Source of the DNA: Anaerolineales bacterium
GTDB lineage: Bacteria > Chloroflexota > Anaerolineae > Anaerolineales > Villigracilaceae
DNA: 64,000 bases
NCBI GenBank assembly: GCA_016927315.1
Contig: JAFGMV010000036.1
Span: forward strand, 62,001 to 126,000
Direction: 5' to 3'
The translations under genes were made by a program, and so were the position numbers. The first letter of the stretch is position 1. Every line of letters begins with the position of its first letter. This document shows positions 1 through 9,354 of this stretch, one piece after another. The notes under the pieces were generated by a model. That model saw only the letters and a program-made list of their open reading frames with translations. It was not told the origin of the DNA and did no database searches.

Positions 1-2733
1 AACGAACTGACCAGCCAGGAGAAATACGCCAACAGCACCAGTCCCAGCGCCCGGGATAGCGGGTAACCATGATCAGCCAGCCCCGGGAAAGCCAGTCGTA
101 CAACCGGATAGGTCAGCAGGCCTAAAACCAGGATGAACACATACCAGACCAGCAGTCCGAGAACCGGATTACGATTGTGAGGCCAATCGTAATGAAAGAG
201 TTCAGACCACGTCCCCCCGGCCTGCTGCGCCGCCAGGCGTTCAACAGGCAGCATCAGGTCTTTATACGCAGCAGCCGAACGCGGTGTCAGATGGACCACA
301 CTGGACAGGTCGACTGTTCCCAAAAGTTCACGGACGGCGTTTGATGTGTATTGATCGTTTTTTCGGAAGATCAAAACCTTGGGATGGTCGTAAAAAGTGA
401 ACGCTTCCTCAGCAGGCTGGTCATTGATCTCCAGGTTTTTAAAAGTCGGATAGGAAGTGAACGTGGCCACCAGGTCGAACCCAAGCTGTCCCTGGTAAGC
501 GCCCGGTTCCGCCACCTGATAGCAGTGGATGATGTTCTCTTCTGGAGGGCATCCAAGCAAGGCCCGGTAATAGGCGGTTGTCAGGGGATAGCGTTCCGGC
601 AGGCGCGTGATCTGGGCATACTGGTGGTTGGTCGGGATCAGGATATAGTCACCCTGGTCGAGCATGGTCACAAAGCGTTCTGATTTCTCGGCACTATCAT
701 CCCAATAGACCTGCAGGATCAGGTCACCACGATACAGTCCTCCAAAGCCATCGTAACCATCCACCCGGAAAGGCAGCGTGAAATCGTAATCAGTTTCATT
801 GATCAGGGCTGATCCATACAGGGTCAGGGGAGCGCCATCGGTTTCAAGCTGCAGATAGTAGGTTTGAGCAGCATCCAGCTTAAGGGCCGGTTCGAATAAG
901 AAGGAAGCAGATTTTCCACGCGGGTCGTCTGCTGGGGAGAAATTCTTTAAAACAGAAACGCTGGCCAATTCTTTATCTGCAAATACATCTGAAGATGCAG
1001 TGATCTTCAAGGTCAGTGTCTGGTCGCCCGAACCATACGGGGCTCCTACATGGGGCAGGAGTACTTCTGATAATGTCAGGGTGACTTCACCATCGGCGAC
1101 AGCCTCATTCACAAACGAGAAAGAAGTCGTATATGGCAAGCCACGTTGAACCGTTGTATTGGCCGGAACCGGCAGGGGTTTTTGCTTTCCTTCATAACGA
1201 ATGTTTATTGGCGCCGGTACATTTTGATAAATCCAGCGCGAGGCCGCAATGCGCGGTTCGTCTCGCAAATATATACTCTGGAATGCGAACGCCCAGACGG
1301 CGGTTGATGCCGCCACAAGCACACAAATTACTGCACTCACAGTTCTAAAGCTGTAGGAAGCAGGCCGCTCTGTGTCGCCAGCTTTTGTCTTCAATCTTGC
1401 AAGCTGGAACACTGTCCAGGCAGCCATCATCGCCAGCAGCGGGTATACCGGTAACTGGTACCGCATAGTCGGATTGAACTGCAGCGACTGCCAGCCGAAG
1501 TAAAAAGCTGTCCAGCCCCACAGCAGCAGGTGCCGGTATTCTCCCCTTAGAATGCGCCAGCCCATCCACAGAAACCCGCTCCAGGCCAGGATACCCAATG
1601 GCAGCCCGAGCCCCCAGACAGTCAAATTTTTAAATGAATACAGGCGCGTACGGCGGGCCCACTGTAAATTCCAGGGCAGGTCCGCCTCCCCGGTCGCCTG
1701 GGCACGCTGCTCCAGGATATTATCGAGCCACTGCTGGTTAATCCCAACCCCATTGAAGGCGTACGGCTGAAAGATCCTGAACGCCAGGAAGGCTGTAAAT
1801 CCACCGATAACCAGGTAAACCAGGATCCGGGACCAGTATTCAGGAATACCGGGAGTCGATGCCTCCCCGGTTTCTTCCCCTTCCTGACCTGCAGCCCAAT
1901 GCCTGCGATCCACCGTCCAGGCTCGTATTGCAAAGGCGGCCGGCAGCAGTATCGCCAATGGAAACGCATTCACCTTGGATGCCATTGCCATACCAAAGGC
2001 AAGTCCGAACCCCACACTCAACCAGAGAAGCGGTTTTTTCAAACCGGCTGAGAACACAGACTGCCGGGAGACCTGGTCCTTTCCAGATACATCGACCTTC
2101 ACTTCATCCCCGGGTGTACTCTGCCCTACCGGATGTTCATACACCAGGATCCTGACAGCAAAATAGATCGCCAGGAACATGAAGAAATTGACAAAAAGGT
2201 CAGTTGTGAAGAAATGAGACTGCTGGATCTGCATGACCGCCAGAGATGAGAACAAGGCTGCCAGCAGTGCTGTGCGCCGGTTGTACAGCCTGGCAACAAA
2301 GAAATACAACAGCAGGATGGTTCCCAGGTCTGCCATGGCTGAGAACTGGCGCCCAAGCAGCTTGATCGCATCCGTCATTCCAGCAATTTCCGCTGTGTAT
2401 CGCACGATGAAAACCGGCAGGGTTCCATAAACGAAGAACGCGAACCCCCGGTTATGAGGGTTGAGCGTAGATTCACTGGTGTTGAAGTAATCCCCCACTC
2501 CCAGCCAGCGTTTCTCATCTTCAGGGCAGACCGTCACAGTCAGCGCCGGGTCGACACATTTCTGGGCCTGTAAATTCGCCACAACGCTGGTCAGGAACAG
2601 TTCATCAGGATGCTGGTGCATCTGTTCCCCCCAGTTCGCACCGGCCAGTCGCAGCCAGGCTGCCATGGCCAGAACCAGCAGCAGTAAAATATCATAGATC
2701 CAGGAATACGTGTTGTGTTTTTTTGATGTCATT
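1..2733 (-). CDS. GT-C glycosyltransferase fused to DUF2298 (Chlor_Arch_YYY), 3'-truncated
   Basis: The frame is open for 911 codons from the ATG at 2733 to the window edge with no stop, so the C-terminus is missing. The N-terminal half resembles PMT/GT39-type GT-C transferases: a first membrane helix is followed by an acidic loop containing HPDE, then repeated hydrophobic segments. A long extracellular beta-rich region follows. The last visible stretch has new membrane helices and the pattern LPGLADHGYPLSRALGL, typical of the start of DUF2298, a membrane domain common in Chloroflexi and archaea. It is the last visible gene of a surface-glycan operon, 17 bp after the preceding gene. Inferred role: lipid-linked sugar transfer at the outer face of the membrane. 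The substrate is unknown. Confidence 0.75.
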
Positions 2734-2750
2734 CAAATCATCCAGGCCCG

Positions 2751-4892
2751 CTATTCAGCCGGTACTGTGAAAATCCAAAAGTCGTGCCCCGGGACACTGG
2801 AATCATACAGCCTTAATTCACCATTCGGGTAGAGTTCTTGCAGTATATCCAGGCTGGTCTGGTCGTTGAATTCCGGGTTTTCCAAATTAGCTTTTACAAG
2901 GAACATCTTTTCGCCTGGTTCAGCAAGTGTACTTTCCAGATTGTACTGCCAAACCGCAAAATCACGATCGGGGATACCGGCCCAGACTCCGGGCAAACGG
3001 GTATCAACCCAATGCGGGTACGGAACAATCCAGACTGTGTCCGTCGTACCATTTTCCTGCTCAAAGCTGTTGATGACAGCGCCCATCTCGGATGAGTTCC
3101 AGGCGCCCAGCCGAAACTGCCTGGCAAATTTATCGAATACTAACTGGTAATTCTGTACGCTGGCATAAAACAACAGGAGTCCGACCAGAGACCAGGCCAG
3201 GACCTTACCTGCAGAAAGTTTTCTCCATCGCTCCAGACCCGCTACCAGGCCATCCAGAGCCAGGGCAACAATCACGAAAACTACCACCGTGACGCCGCTG
3301 GCCCGGTTCAGAGCCGGATTCTCTCCAGGATAGGCCAGTGAAAGCGTTGAAGGCAGTTGGAGTACCGGGACGGCCAGCAGCAGGAACAAATCACGCCAAT
3401 CCCGATGACGAAGATAACGCGCCAATAAAAGCACGACCCCCATCAGGAAGAATACCCCGGAAACGACCCCCAGAGCAGGACGCCCCGGCACCGAGTTTAC
3501 CCAGATACCGCCATTATCTACATTGAGCATCAGAAGTCCCTTGACTACGTTCGACAGGAGAATCTGCCACCAAGGCCCCTGGTAATCTGTTTCAATGGTA
3601 CCCAGGCGGGAAAAGGCCCGGTACGCAAACTGGTTCGGATTTTCAAGGGAATAACTCAACAACGGCAGGAATAAAAGCAAAGATACAAAGATCAAGAAGA
3701 TCAGCCAGGTAACTGCCTGTGAGCGTTTTTGCATTGAACGCATGTGCAGCCAGTACAATAGAAAGGCGACCAGCACCAGGAGGGGAACGATCCTGAAGGG
3801 ACTATACCCATGCAACCCCAACCCCAGAAACAAGCCGGCCAGGATAAAATCATTGCGGTTCTGCCTTCGAAAGCCACGTAAAACATAGAACAGGGTTGGG
3901 GCTACAAAGAGAGGGTAAAGCGGGAAGCGCAGACCGATCCGGGAAATGACATTTGGCCAATAGGCAATCCCCATCAGGAAGGTCGCCAGCAAACCGACCC
4001 GAATACCTCCCAGCTCTTTCCCGAGCAGGTAAATATACGGCAGCGTCAGCAGCCCCAGCAGGACCGTCCCGAGCTTCAAACTCAGGAAAGACAGTCCTGT
4101 CCCAAACCACCAGCTGACCAGCAAGGTCCAGTATATCTGGATTGCCTCTCGCCCGGTATTGCGCGGAAAAAAGATGCGTGTCTGGCCCTGGGTAACATCA
4201 TATACATCCATGATCTTCTCAGCGTGATCACTGAACGGCTCAACCGGAATTTGGGCAATCTGATAGACCCGAAAAAAAATCACGACTGCTGCGACGAACA
4301 GCCCTGCCAGGAGCCCCGGCCAGGCTTCTCTCCCCGGGAACTTCCATCCGGTTCCCCTACCCGGGAGCCATAGGCCGATCATAAATAAGACAATTGAGAG
4401 CAGCCACAATACCAGGTTAAGCCAGGTAAACTGATTCCTCCCGAAAAGGATAAAAGCAGGTACTGCCGCCAGGAACGCCAGCGCCAGAGGCAGGATGCGA
4501 ATCACCAGAAAATCCTGCTGAGCAGATTCGGTTTTCAAAGGCTGCAGCTGCCACTCATCCCTGGCAATTCCCCAGATCAAAAAAACCAGAGCAAGCAGGT
4601 AAAAGCCGATCGCAAGCACGCTGCGTCCCGGGGGTTCCAGCAGGAACTGGGCAGATAACCCAAATCCAAGCGCAAGCACAGACCGCCACGCGAATCCGGT
4701 TGAATGCTCCTCAATTTCATGGCCCGCAATTTCTGTTGAAGCAAGCCTCTCCTGTGCCTGCCGTTCTTCTTCCAGCCTGCGGGAAAGCTGTTCCCGCTGT
4801 GCAGCATCAAACAACGAACGCAGGAAATTCCAGAAGGACCGCCAATCTTTGAAGATCGATTTGAACAGGTCAAGAACAGTTGGTTCTTCCAT
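2751..4892 (-). CDS. Multi-pass membrane glycosyltransferase (GT39/ArnT-like)
   Basis: The protein has 713 residues. A cytoplasmic N-terminus, rich in Glu/Arg/Gln around residues 30-60 and possibly coiled coil, precedes about 12 membrane helices. The loop after the early helices carries PVEPFSDHAEK, matching the acidic first-loop site of GT-C enzymes. The C-terminal part is a soluble domain ending in WIFTVPAE. GT39 and related enzymes move sugars from polyprenyl-phosphate donors to proteins or lipids. It sits between a methyltransferase (35 bp upstream) and another GT-C gene, so cell-surface glycan assembly is likely. Donor and acceptor cannot be read from sequence. Confidence 0.75.
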   Translation of the reverse strand: MEEPTVLDLFKSIFKDWRSFWNFLRSLFDAAQREQLSRRLEEERQAQERLASTEIAGHEIEEHSTGFAWRSVLALGFGLSAQFLLEPPGRSVLAIGFYLLALVFLIWGIARDEWQLQPLKTESAQQDFLVIRILPLALAFLAAVPAFILFGRNQFTWLNLVLWLLSIVLFMIGLWLPGRGTGWKFPGREAWPGLLAGLFVAAVVIFFRVYQIAQIPVEPFSDHAEKIMDVYDVTQGQTRIFFPRNTGREAIQIYWTLLVSWWFGTGLSFLSLKLGTVLLGLLTLPYIYLLGKELGGIRVGLLATFLMGIAYWPNVISRIGLRFPLYPLFVAPTLFYVLRGFRRQNRNDFILAGLFLGLGLHGYSPFRIVPLLVLVAFLLYWLHMRSMQKRSQAVTWLIFLIFVSLLLFLPLLSYSLENPNQFAYRAFSRLGTIETDYQGPWWQILLSNVVKGLLMLNVDNGGIWVNSVPGRPALGVVSGVFFLMGVVLLLARYLRHRDWRDLFLLLAVPVLQLPSTLSLAYPGENPALNRASGVTVVVFVIVALALDGLVAGLERWRKLSAGKVLAWSLVGLLLFYASVQNYQLVFDKFARQFRLGAWNSSEMGAVINSFEQENGTTDTVWIVPYPHWVDTRLPGVWAGIPDRDFAVWQYNLESTLAEPGEKMFLVKANLENPEFNDQTSLDILQELYPNGELRLYDSSVPGHDFWIFTVPAE

Positions 4893-4927
4893 TTTTCAGT
4901 ACTTGGATACAGAGTTACCAGGCTCTG

Positions 4928-5668
4928 TCATCCAGCAGCCAGGACTGCTGAACTCCTTTCTTTTTGAGCGATCACCATGATGCTCTCCCCCCAGCGCATC
5001 GGCAGAAATACCCATCCGGTTATGGCCTGGAAACCACCCAGGGAACCGAACACCAGTTTTTGAATCATATTCGGGATGACGGGTATGTATGGAACATCCC
5101 AGAAACCATCTGCAAAAACCCTCCGCAGCCGGAAACCCGCAGTCTGGATCATGCCCAGCCATTCGGACGGCGCCCGCAGGGAGATATGTGTTGGATCCTG
5201 GTAACCGATCCAGCGCCGGCCTTTGATGGGTTTAAGCAAAGACCCCAGGTTGGGCGTCGACAGGATCAGGACCCCGCCCGGCTCAACAATGCGGCTAAGT
5301 TCAGCAATGGCCTGCTCCGGGTGCGGCAGGTGTTCTACAATGTGTTTGATGATCACCACCCCAAAGGACTGCCCGGCAAAGGGCAGTTCCTCAGCACTGG
5401 CTACCTGGAATAAGGTTCGCGGGGCAACACTCCTGGACTGCAATAAAGCCCAGTGATTGATATCGAGCGCGCAGGTTCTAAAGGTATCATCCAACTGCCC
5501 AACCAGGTGTCCCATACCCGAACCGATCTCCAGCAGGCGCGCACCAGGGCGTCCGTAACGGCGTGCCAGCATGGCATAAAAGCGGTTCGACCACCAGTAC
5601 TGGCTGTACTTCGCAAAAGAGATATTTTTATACGTATGGGAAGAAAAATAATTCTCGTCGAATGTCAT
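4928..5668 (-). CDS. Class I SAM-dependent methyltransferase
   Basis: The protein has 246 residues. SAM-binding motif I is LLEIGSGMGHLVGQL near residues 45-59, followed by the acidic strand CALDIN, the post-motif region VVIIKHIVEHLPHPEQAI and the family motif LSRIVEPGGVLILSTPN. This is the Methyltransf_11/UbiE-like fold. It lies 20 bp downstream of a second methyltransferase and upstream of two membrane glycosyltransferases, so it probably modifies a glycan or lipid-linked intermediate. The C-terminal 70 residues include a hydrophobic patch that may contact the membrane. The exact acceptor is unknown. Confidence 0.8.
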   Translation of the reverse strand: MTFDENYFSSHTYKNISFAKYSQYWWSNRFYAMLARRYGRPGARLLEIGSGMGHLVGQLDDTFRTCALDINHWALLQSRSVAPRTLFQVASAEELPFAGQSFGVVIIKHIVEHLPHPEQAIAELSRIVEPGGVLILSTPNLGSLLKPIKGRRWIGYQDPTHISLRAPSEWLGMIQTAGFRLRRVFADGFWDVPYIPVIPNMIQKLVFGSLGGFQAITGWVFLPMRWGESIMVIAQKERSSAVLAAG

Positions 5669-5688
5669 AACACAGAGGGTGGAAAAGG

Positions 5689-6474
5689 TTAATCGTCGGA
5701 AAGCTGCTCGTCAGCAGCCGCCAGCTTTCTGGCGACATAAAAGGTAAAGGTCCCGTTTTCGACTGGCTCAGGAGAAGCAAATTTTCGTACACAGCGTTCG
5801 GTCAGGGCCAGGTTCCACTTTGCCGGGACCAGGATCCATTTGCGCGTGAGCACATGCACAACCAGGGATGGTAATCCAAAATAATGACCCCATTCTAACA
5901 CGCGCATCGCCTGAGGAGAGAAATAATGCCACCAGCGCACCAGTTCAAAACCGGCTTTGTCCAGTCTCTTCTGCCAGACATCCGGATCATCGGCATGGTG
6001 AACACGTGATATCCGGCGAAACCATTCCGTGTATGCAGGTCCGAACACCGTTGAAAGCGACAACTCAGACAGGTAGCGCGGGTTGGGAACACAAAAATAA
6101 AATGGGGCCCCCGGCTTCAGCACCCGGGATGTTTCTGCCAGTACCCTGTCAATGTGGGGAATATGCTCCAGCACAGAATTGCTGATGGCGCTTGAAAAGT
6201 AACCATCCGGGAACGGGGTCTGCCCGGCATCCCCTTCAACCAGTTGTACATATGCCTCCCGTGAACCGGCTTCCTGGACCGGCCCATGCCAGGGGTCGAT
6301 GCCCACATCGATCTTGCGATCGAAGGTCAGTGAAGCAAAGTGGCCATCACCACACCCGACATCCAGGACCGGGCCCGGCAGGTTGAGATCCTGGTAATAA
6401 ACAGCTTCCACGCCTCTGATGAGTGCACGGAAATAGGGCAGATCTTTCAAATGCAGGTATAGAAAATCTTTCAT
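5689..6474 (-). CDS. Class I SAM-dependent methyltransferase
   Basis: The protein has 261 residues. Motif I is VLDVGCGDGHFASLTF near residues 37-52, followed by VGIDPW (acidic motif II) and the DGYFSSAISNSVLEHIPHIDRVL segment characteristic of Methyltransf_11 proteins. The C-terminal region, with LSTVFGPAYTEWFRR and a hydrophobic stretch, resembles methyltransferases of polysaccharide clusters. It is 44 bp downstream of the GT4 gene and 20 bp upstream of the next methyltransferase, all on one strand, implying co-transcription. Substrate unknown. Confidence 0.8.
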   Translation of the reverse strand: MKDFLYLHLKDLPYFRALIRGVEAVYYQDLNLPGPVLDVGCGDGHFASLTFDRKIDVGIDPWHGPVQEAGSREAYVQLVEGDAGQTPFPDGYFSSAISNSVLEHIPHIDRVLAETSRVLKPGAPFYFCVPNPRYLSELSLSTVFGPAYTEWFRRISRVHHADDPDVWQKRLDKAGFELVRWWHYFSPQAMRVLEWGHYFGLPSLVVHVLTRKWILVPAKWNLALTERCVRKFASPEPVENGTFTFYVARKLAAADEQLSDD

Positions 6475-6518
6475 ATGTTCAGGTTCACCGAACAGTCAAC
6501 CAGGTCAGGTACATAGGA

Positions 6519-7694
6519 TTACCCGTTCAACCTGCCCTTTTCCTTTAATAGTCGTTCGAACAGCGTTTCATACGCTGCCGCAATGCTATCCGGATCATAG
6601 GTACGGGCCAGTTCATCCGTATCACAGCGGTACTGATCCTGATGATCAAAAATTTCGAGCAGCCTTTGTGCCAGTTCCTCCGCACTTCCAATCGCGGCCG
6701 TCTCGCCCATCTTGTGCATCAGGACCGGCTGGCGGACACCCGGCAGGGCAGAGGCCACACAGGGAACATTGTGCAGCATGGCTTCGATCTGAACCAGGCC
6801 AAAAGCTTCGGTTGAATTGAGCGATGGGACGACCAGAGCATCAAGGTTCGGGTAAAAGGCTGCCATCTGGGCCGGGTTGAGAACGCCCAGAAATTTCCAA
6901 TGCCCGCTGGCTTCATATTTTTTAATGGTAGGCATGAGACGGTCAGAATAAGCCTGCTCGCTGAGGACATCCTGGTACTGCCCGGCAAACAACACCTGCG
7001 CCCGGGGATACTTTTCAAGCAGGGCAGGCAGGGCGTCCAGCAGAACTTCAACCCCTTTTTCTGCAGCCAGGCGGGCTGCCATTCCGATCACAGGACGATC
7101 CTCACCCGTTTTGTGCTCTCTGGCAAAAGCCGCCACAGCCCCGGGTCTGGCCTCGGGAAGTTCCACCGGCGGAAGGATCGTCTGCAGTTTGTGGCTGAAC
7201 CGGGAGAGATATGGGGAGTGATCGGCATAATCCCGGGTATACGTCACGATCTGGTCCGCCAGGATGCCGGCCATATGGTTCTGGAATTGCACAACGGCAT
7301 TGACGATCCTGTTGAAAGGATTGGGTTGCAGCCGCAGGTCGCAGTGATAGGTCAGCACAGCCGGGCGTTTGAACAGGCGGCCGCGCAGGGCCACCCCCGG
7401 CGCATCAAACTGCGGCAGGTGCATTTGGACCACATCATGCGAGAGAACCAGTTTCGTCGCCGCCAGGCCGAAGCCGGGCGCAAGCACACCTTTGCTGATC
7501 CGTACTGCCACCGGGACACGCACCACATGGACACCCTCCATCATTTCTTCCAGAGGCAGGGATTTATCATACTGTGCGGTCATGACCGTAACTTCATGGC
7601 CGCGCCGGGCCAGCGCCCGGGCCAACCGCTCAGCATAGATCGTTAGCCCGGAGGTATGGGGGCGGTAATAGGTAAGTACTGTCAGGATTTTCAT
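6519..7694 (-). CDS. GT4-family glycosyltransferase
   Basis: The protein has 391 residues with a two-domain GT-B fold. The N-terminus contains YYRPHTSGLTIYAERLAR, the acceptor-side glycine loop of GT4 enzymes. The C-terminal domain has IGMAARLAAEKGVEVLLDAL and the retaining-GT4 E-x7-E signature in EAFGLVQIE, followed by PCVASALPGVRQP. GT4 enzymes use nucleotide-sugars (GDP-mannose, UDP-glucose and others) at the cytoplasmic face of the membrane. As the first gene of the cluster running to the left edge, it probably initiates or extends a lipid-linked glycan. Sugar specificity cannot be predicted. Confidence 0.88.
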   Translation of the reverse strand: MKILTVLTYYRPHTSGLTIYAERLARALARRGHEVTVMTAQYDKSLPLEEMMEGVHVVRVPVAVRISKGVLAPGFGLAATKLVLSHDVVQMHLPQFDAPGVALRGRLFKRPAVLTYHCDLRLQPNPFNRIVNAVVQFQNHMAGILADQIVTYTRDYADHSPYLSRFSHKLQTILPPVELPEARPGAVAAFAREHKTGEDRPVIGMAARLAAEKGVEVLLDALPALLEKYPRAQVLFAGQYQDVLSEQAYSDRLMPTIKKYEASGHWKFLGVLNPAQMAAFYPNLDALVVPSLNSTEAFGLVQIEAMLHNVPCVASALPGVRQPVLMHKMGETAAIGSAEELAQRLLEIFDHQDQYRCDTDELARTYDPDSIAAAYETLFERLLKEKGRLNG

Positions 7695-7843
7695 TTATCT
7701 TTCCACGAAATGACGGGCTAGATTATAACCCCCATTAACAAAATCTGCCTTTCCCGTTATTGGCGCATATTAAACAAGAGCGCTCCAGCCAGGGTCGTAA
7801 GGAGCCTGTTATGCAAAAATACAGCCGTCGATCCTGCTTGATC

Positions 7844-8788
7844 TCACGAATGCCGGTGGTCGCTTCCATTAAGATCGCAGTACAACTCCGGAGGCATCCC
7901 ACACGCCTGGCACTCCAGTTGGAGAGTGGCATGGAATATCTTATAACGCTGCGCCAGCAGGCGGTTCACTTCCATTTGGATGACAGTTCCCTGACTGATT
8001 GGGATATCCCGGGTGACCAGATGGGCAGAGAGGCTGCGCATGCCCTGGTTGATACTCCAGACATGCAGATCATGCACCCCCTGGACCCCTTCCACTGCCC
8101 GGATGTCTTTGACCATTCTTTCAAGATCGATATCCGCAGGAGCGGCTTCCATCAGGATATCAATTGCTTCACGCACAATTCCCCAGGCTGACCACAATAT
8201 CAACACTCCGATCAACACACTGACCAGCGGATCCAACCAATTCCAACCCGTAAACAGGATCAATATCCCGGCCAGAACCGCGCCCACTGTGGAAAGTACA
8301 TCCCCCATCAGGTGCAGGAAGGCAGAACGCAGGTTCAGGTCCTGCTCACTCCCCCGGCGGATTAACAGGGCGGTCCCGATATTGACCAGCACAGCAATTG
8401 TCCCGACCCCGATTAAAAGGGTAGCCCGGACTTCCGGCGGAGCGACCAGGCGCTGGTAAGCTTCATAGAAAATACCCAGGGCAATGACCACCAGGGAAGT
8501 CGAGTTGAACAGCGCCGCCAGGATCCCGGCCCGGTGATACCCAAAGGTTTTTTTCGCATGGGCAGACCTGCCCGCCAGGCGCACCGCAAACCAACTCAGG
8601 CCCAATGCCAGGACATCGGTAAAATTGTGAGCGGCATCCGTCAGCAGCGCCAGGGAATTTCCAACCAATCCGGCGATGATCTCGACAAAGACAAACAACA
8701 GCGTAATCACCAGGGAGAGCGCCAGGCGGCGAACGGTTTGATTGGGAATATCTCCCAAATGGGAGTGGTTATGAGGCTGTACGCTCAT
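7844..8788 (-). CDS. CDF-family zinc/cation efflux transporter (CzcD/ZitB type)
   Basis: The protein has 314 residues. An N-terminal His-rich patch (HNHSH) is followed by six membrane helices. Metal-site motifs of zinc CDF proteins are present: DAAHNFTD in helix 2 and HLMGD in helix 5. A cytoplasmic C-terminal domain contains GVHDLHVWSI and ends in a His/Cys-containing tail. The start codon overlaps the stop of an ArsR-type zinc sensor by 4 bp, so the two are translationally coupled and share the operator at 9087-9112. Role: proton-coupled export of Zn (possibly Cd or Co) from the cytoplasm. About 150 bp after the stop are non-coding. Confidence 0.92.
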   Translation of the reverse strand: MSVQPHNHSHLGDIPNQTVRRLALSLVITLLFVFVEIIAGLVGNSLALLTDAAHNFTDVLALGLSWFAVRLAGRSAHAKKTFGYHRAGILAALFNSTSLVVIALGIFYEAYQRLVAPPEVRATLLIGVGTIAVLVNIGTALLIRRGSEQDLNLRSAFLHLMGDVLSTVGAVLAGILILFTGWNWLDPLVSVLIGVLILWSAWGIVREAIDILMEAAPADIDLERMVKDIRAVEGVQGVHDLHVWSINQGMRSLSAHLVTRDIPISQGTVIQMEVNRLLAQRYKIFHATLQLECQACGMPPELYCDLNGSDHRHS

Positions 8789-9075
8789 TCATGCTCCATA
8801 TGCTGCAGTCCACGCCGGTAAAGTTCAGCCACATGCTCATCATCCAGGCAGTAAAACACCTGCCGCCCCTGTTTGCGGGCCCGGACAATTCGCTGCAGGC
8901 GCAGTCCGCGCAGCTGGTGAGAGACAGCCGATTCGGTCATGTGGAGTTTTTCGGCGATCTCCCCGACGCTCAACTCACAATCCAGCAGGAGGTCAATGAT
9001 ACGCAACCGGGTCGGGTCGCTCAGGGCGCTGAACAGGTTGGCAAGGTGAAAGGCAGTATGCGGGTCAATCGACAT
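8785..9075 (-). CDS. ArsR/SmtB-family zinc-responsive repressor (CzrA-like)
   Basis: The protein has 96 residues from the ATG at 9075 (MSIDPH). An in-frame ATG at 9168 would place the operator inside the gene and is rejected. The winged-helix core contains LSDPTRLRIIDLLL and recognition helix SAVSHQLRGLR. The C-terminal helix carries D-x-H followed 11 residues later by H-x2-H (DEH...QHMEH), the complete alpha-5 zinc site of CzrA/SmtB. A Cys in DCELSV sits near the alpha-3N site. The family represses its own operon until Zn binds. It is followed with 4-bp overlap by the CDF exporter, a textbook sensor-pump pair. Confidence 0.9.
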   Translation of the reverse strand: MSIDPHTAFHLANLFSALSDPTRLRIIDLLLDCELSVGEIAEKLHMTESAVSHQLRGLRLQRIVRARKQGRQVFYCLDDEHVAELYRRGLQHMEHE

Positions 9076-9086
9076 AATAGTCACTG

Positions 9087-9112
9087 AATATATGAACAGT
9101 TGCTCATATATT
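9087..9112 (-). promoter_or_regulatory. Zinc-repressor operator (12-2-12 imperfect palindrome) over the promoter
   Basis: A 26-bp inverted repeat is centred between 9099 and 9100. Its arms read ATATGAACA and TGCTCATAT and have only one mismatch per arm outside the central 2 bp. This matches the SmtB/ZiaR/CzrA consensus (TGAACA-N4-TGTTCA type). It ends 12 bp upstream of the ArsR ATG at 9075. An AT-rich TATAAT-like element lies at its upstream edge on the minus strand, so bound repressor would block RNA polymerase. Confidence 0.85.
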
Positions 9113-9201
9113 ATATAAATAACATCTGATCTGTCAAGAAATTTTTTCAGGTTTGTCAGACCCGGCATTCCAGCACCGGTACGTCAAAAGTTGTCAGAAA
9201 T

Positions 9202-9229
9202 TTGTCAATTAAAGCATTTCAGGTAGAAT
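9202..9229 (+). promoter_or_regulatory. Predicted sigma-70 promoter for the lipoprotein gene
   Basis: TTGTCA at 9202-9207 and TAGAAT at 9224-9229 are separated by 16 bp. Transcription would begin near 9236, leaving a leader of roughly 120 nt before the ATG at 9355. No riboswitch-like fold was recognised in that leader. Confidence 0.5.
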
Positions 9230-9354
9230 TATTTCCATACCTGTGCGGGGTAAAAAAACGCAAATCAATGCATTCTTGCTGTTCACCACCAGCAGCCCAT
9301 GTATGGATTTCCTGTTAGCAAACCCGTGCAAATGAAAATTTAACCCAAAACACG

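Noticed and set aside
9076-9168. Longer N-terminus for the ArsR repressor starting at 9168
   Set aside because: It would place the operator and promoter inside the coding sequence and adds residues absent from the family.
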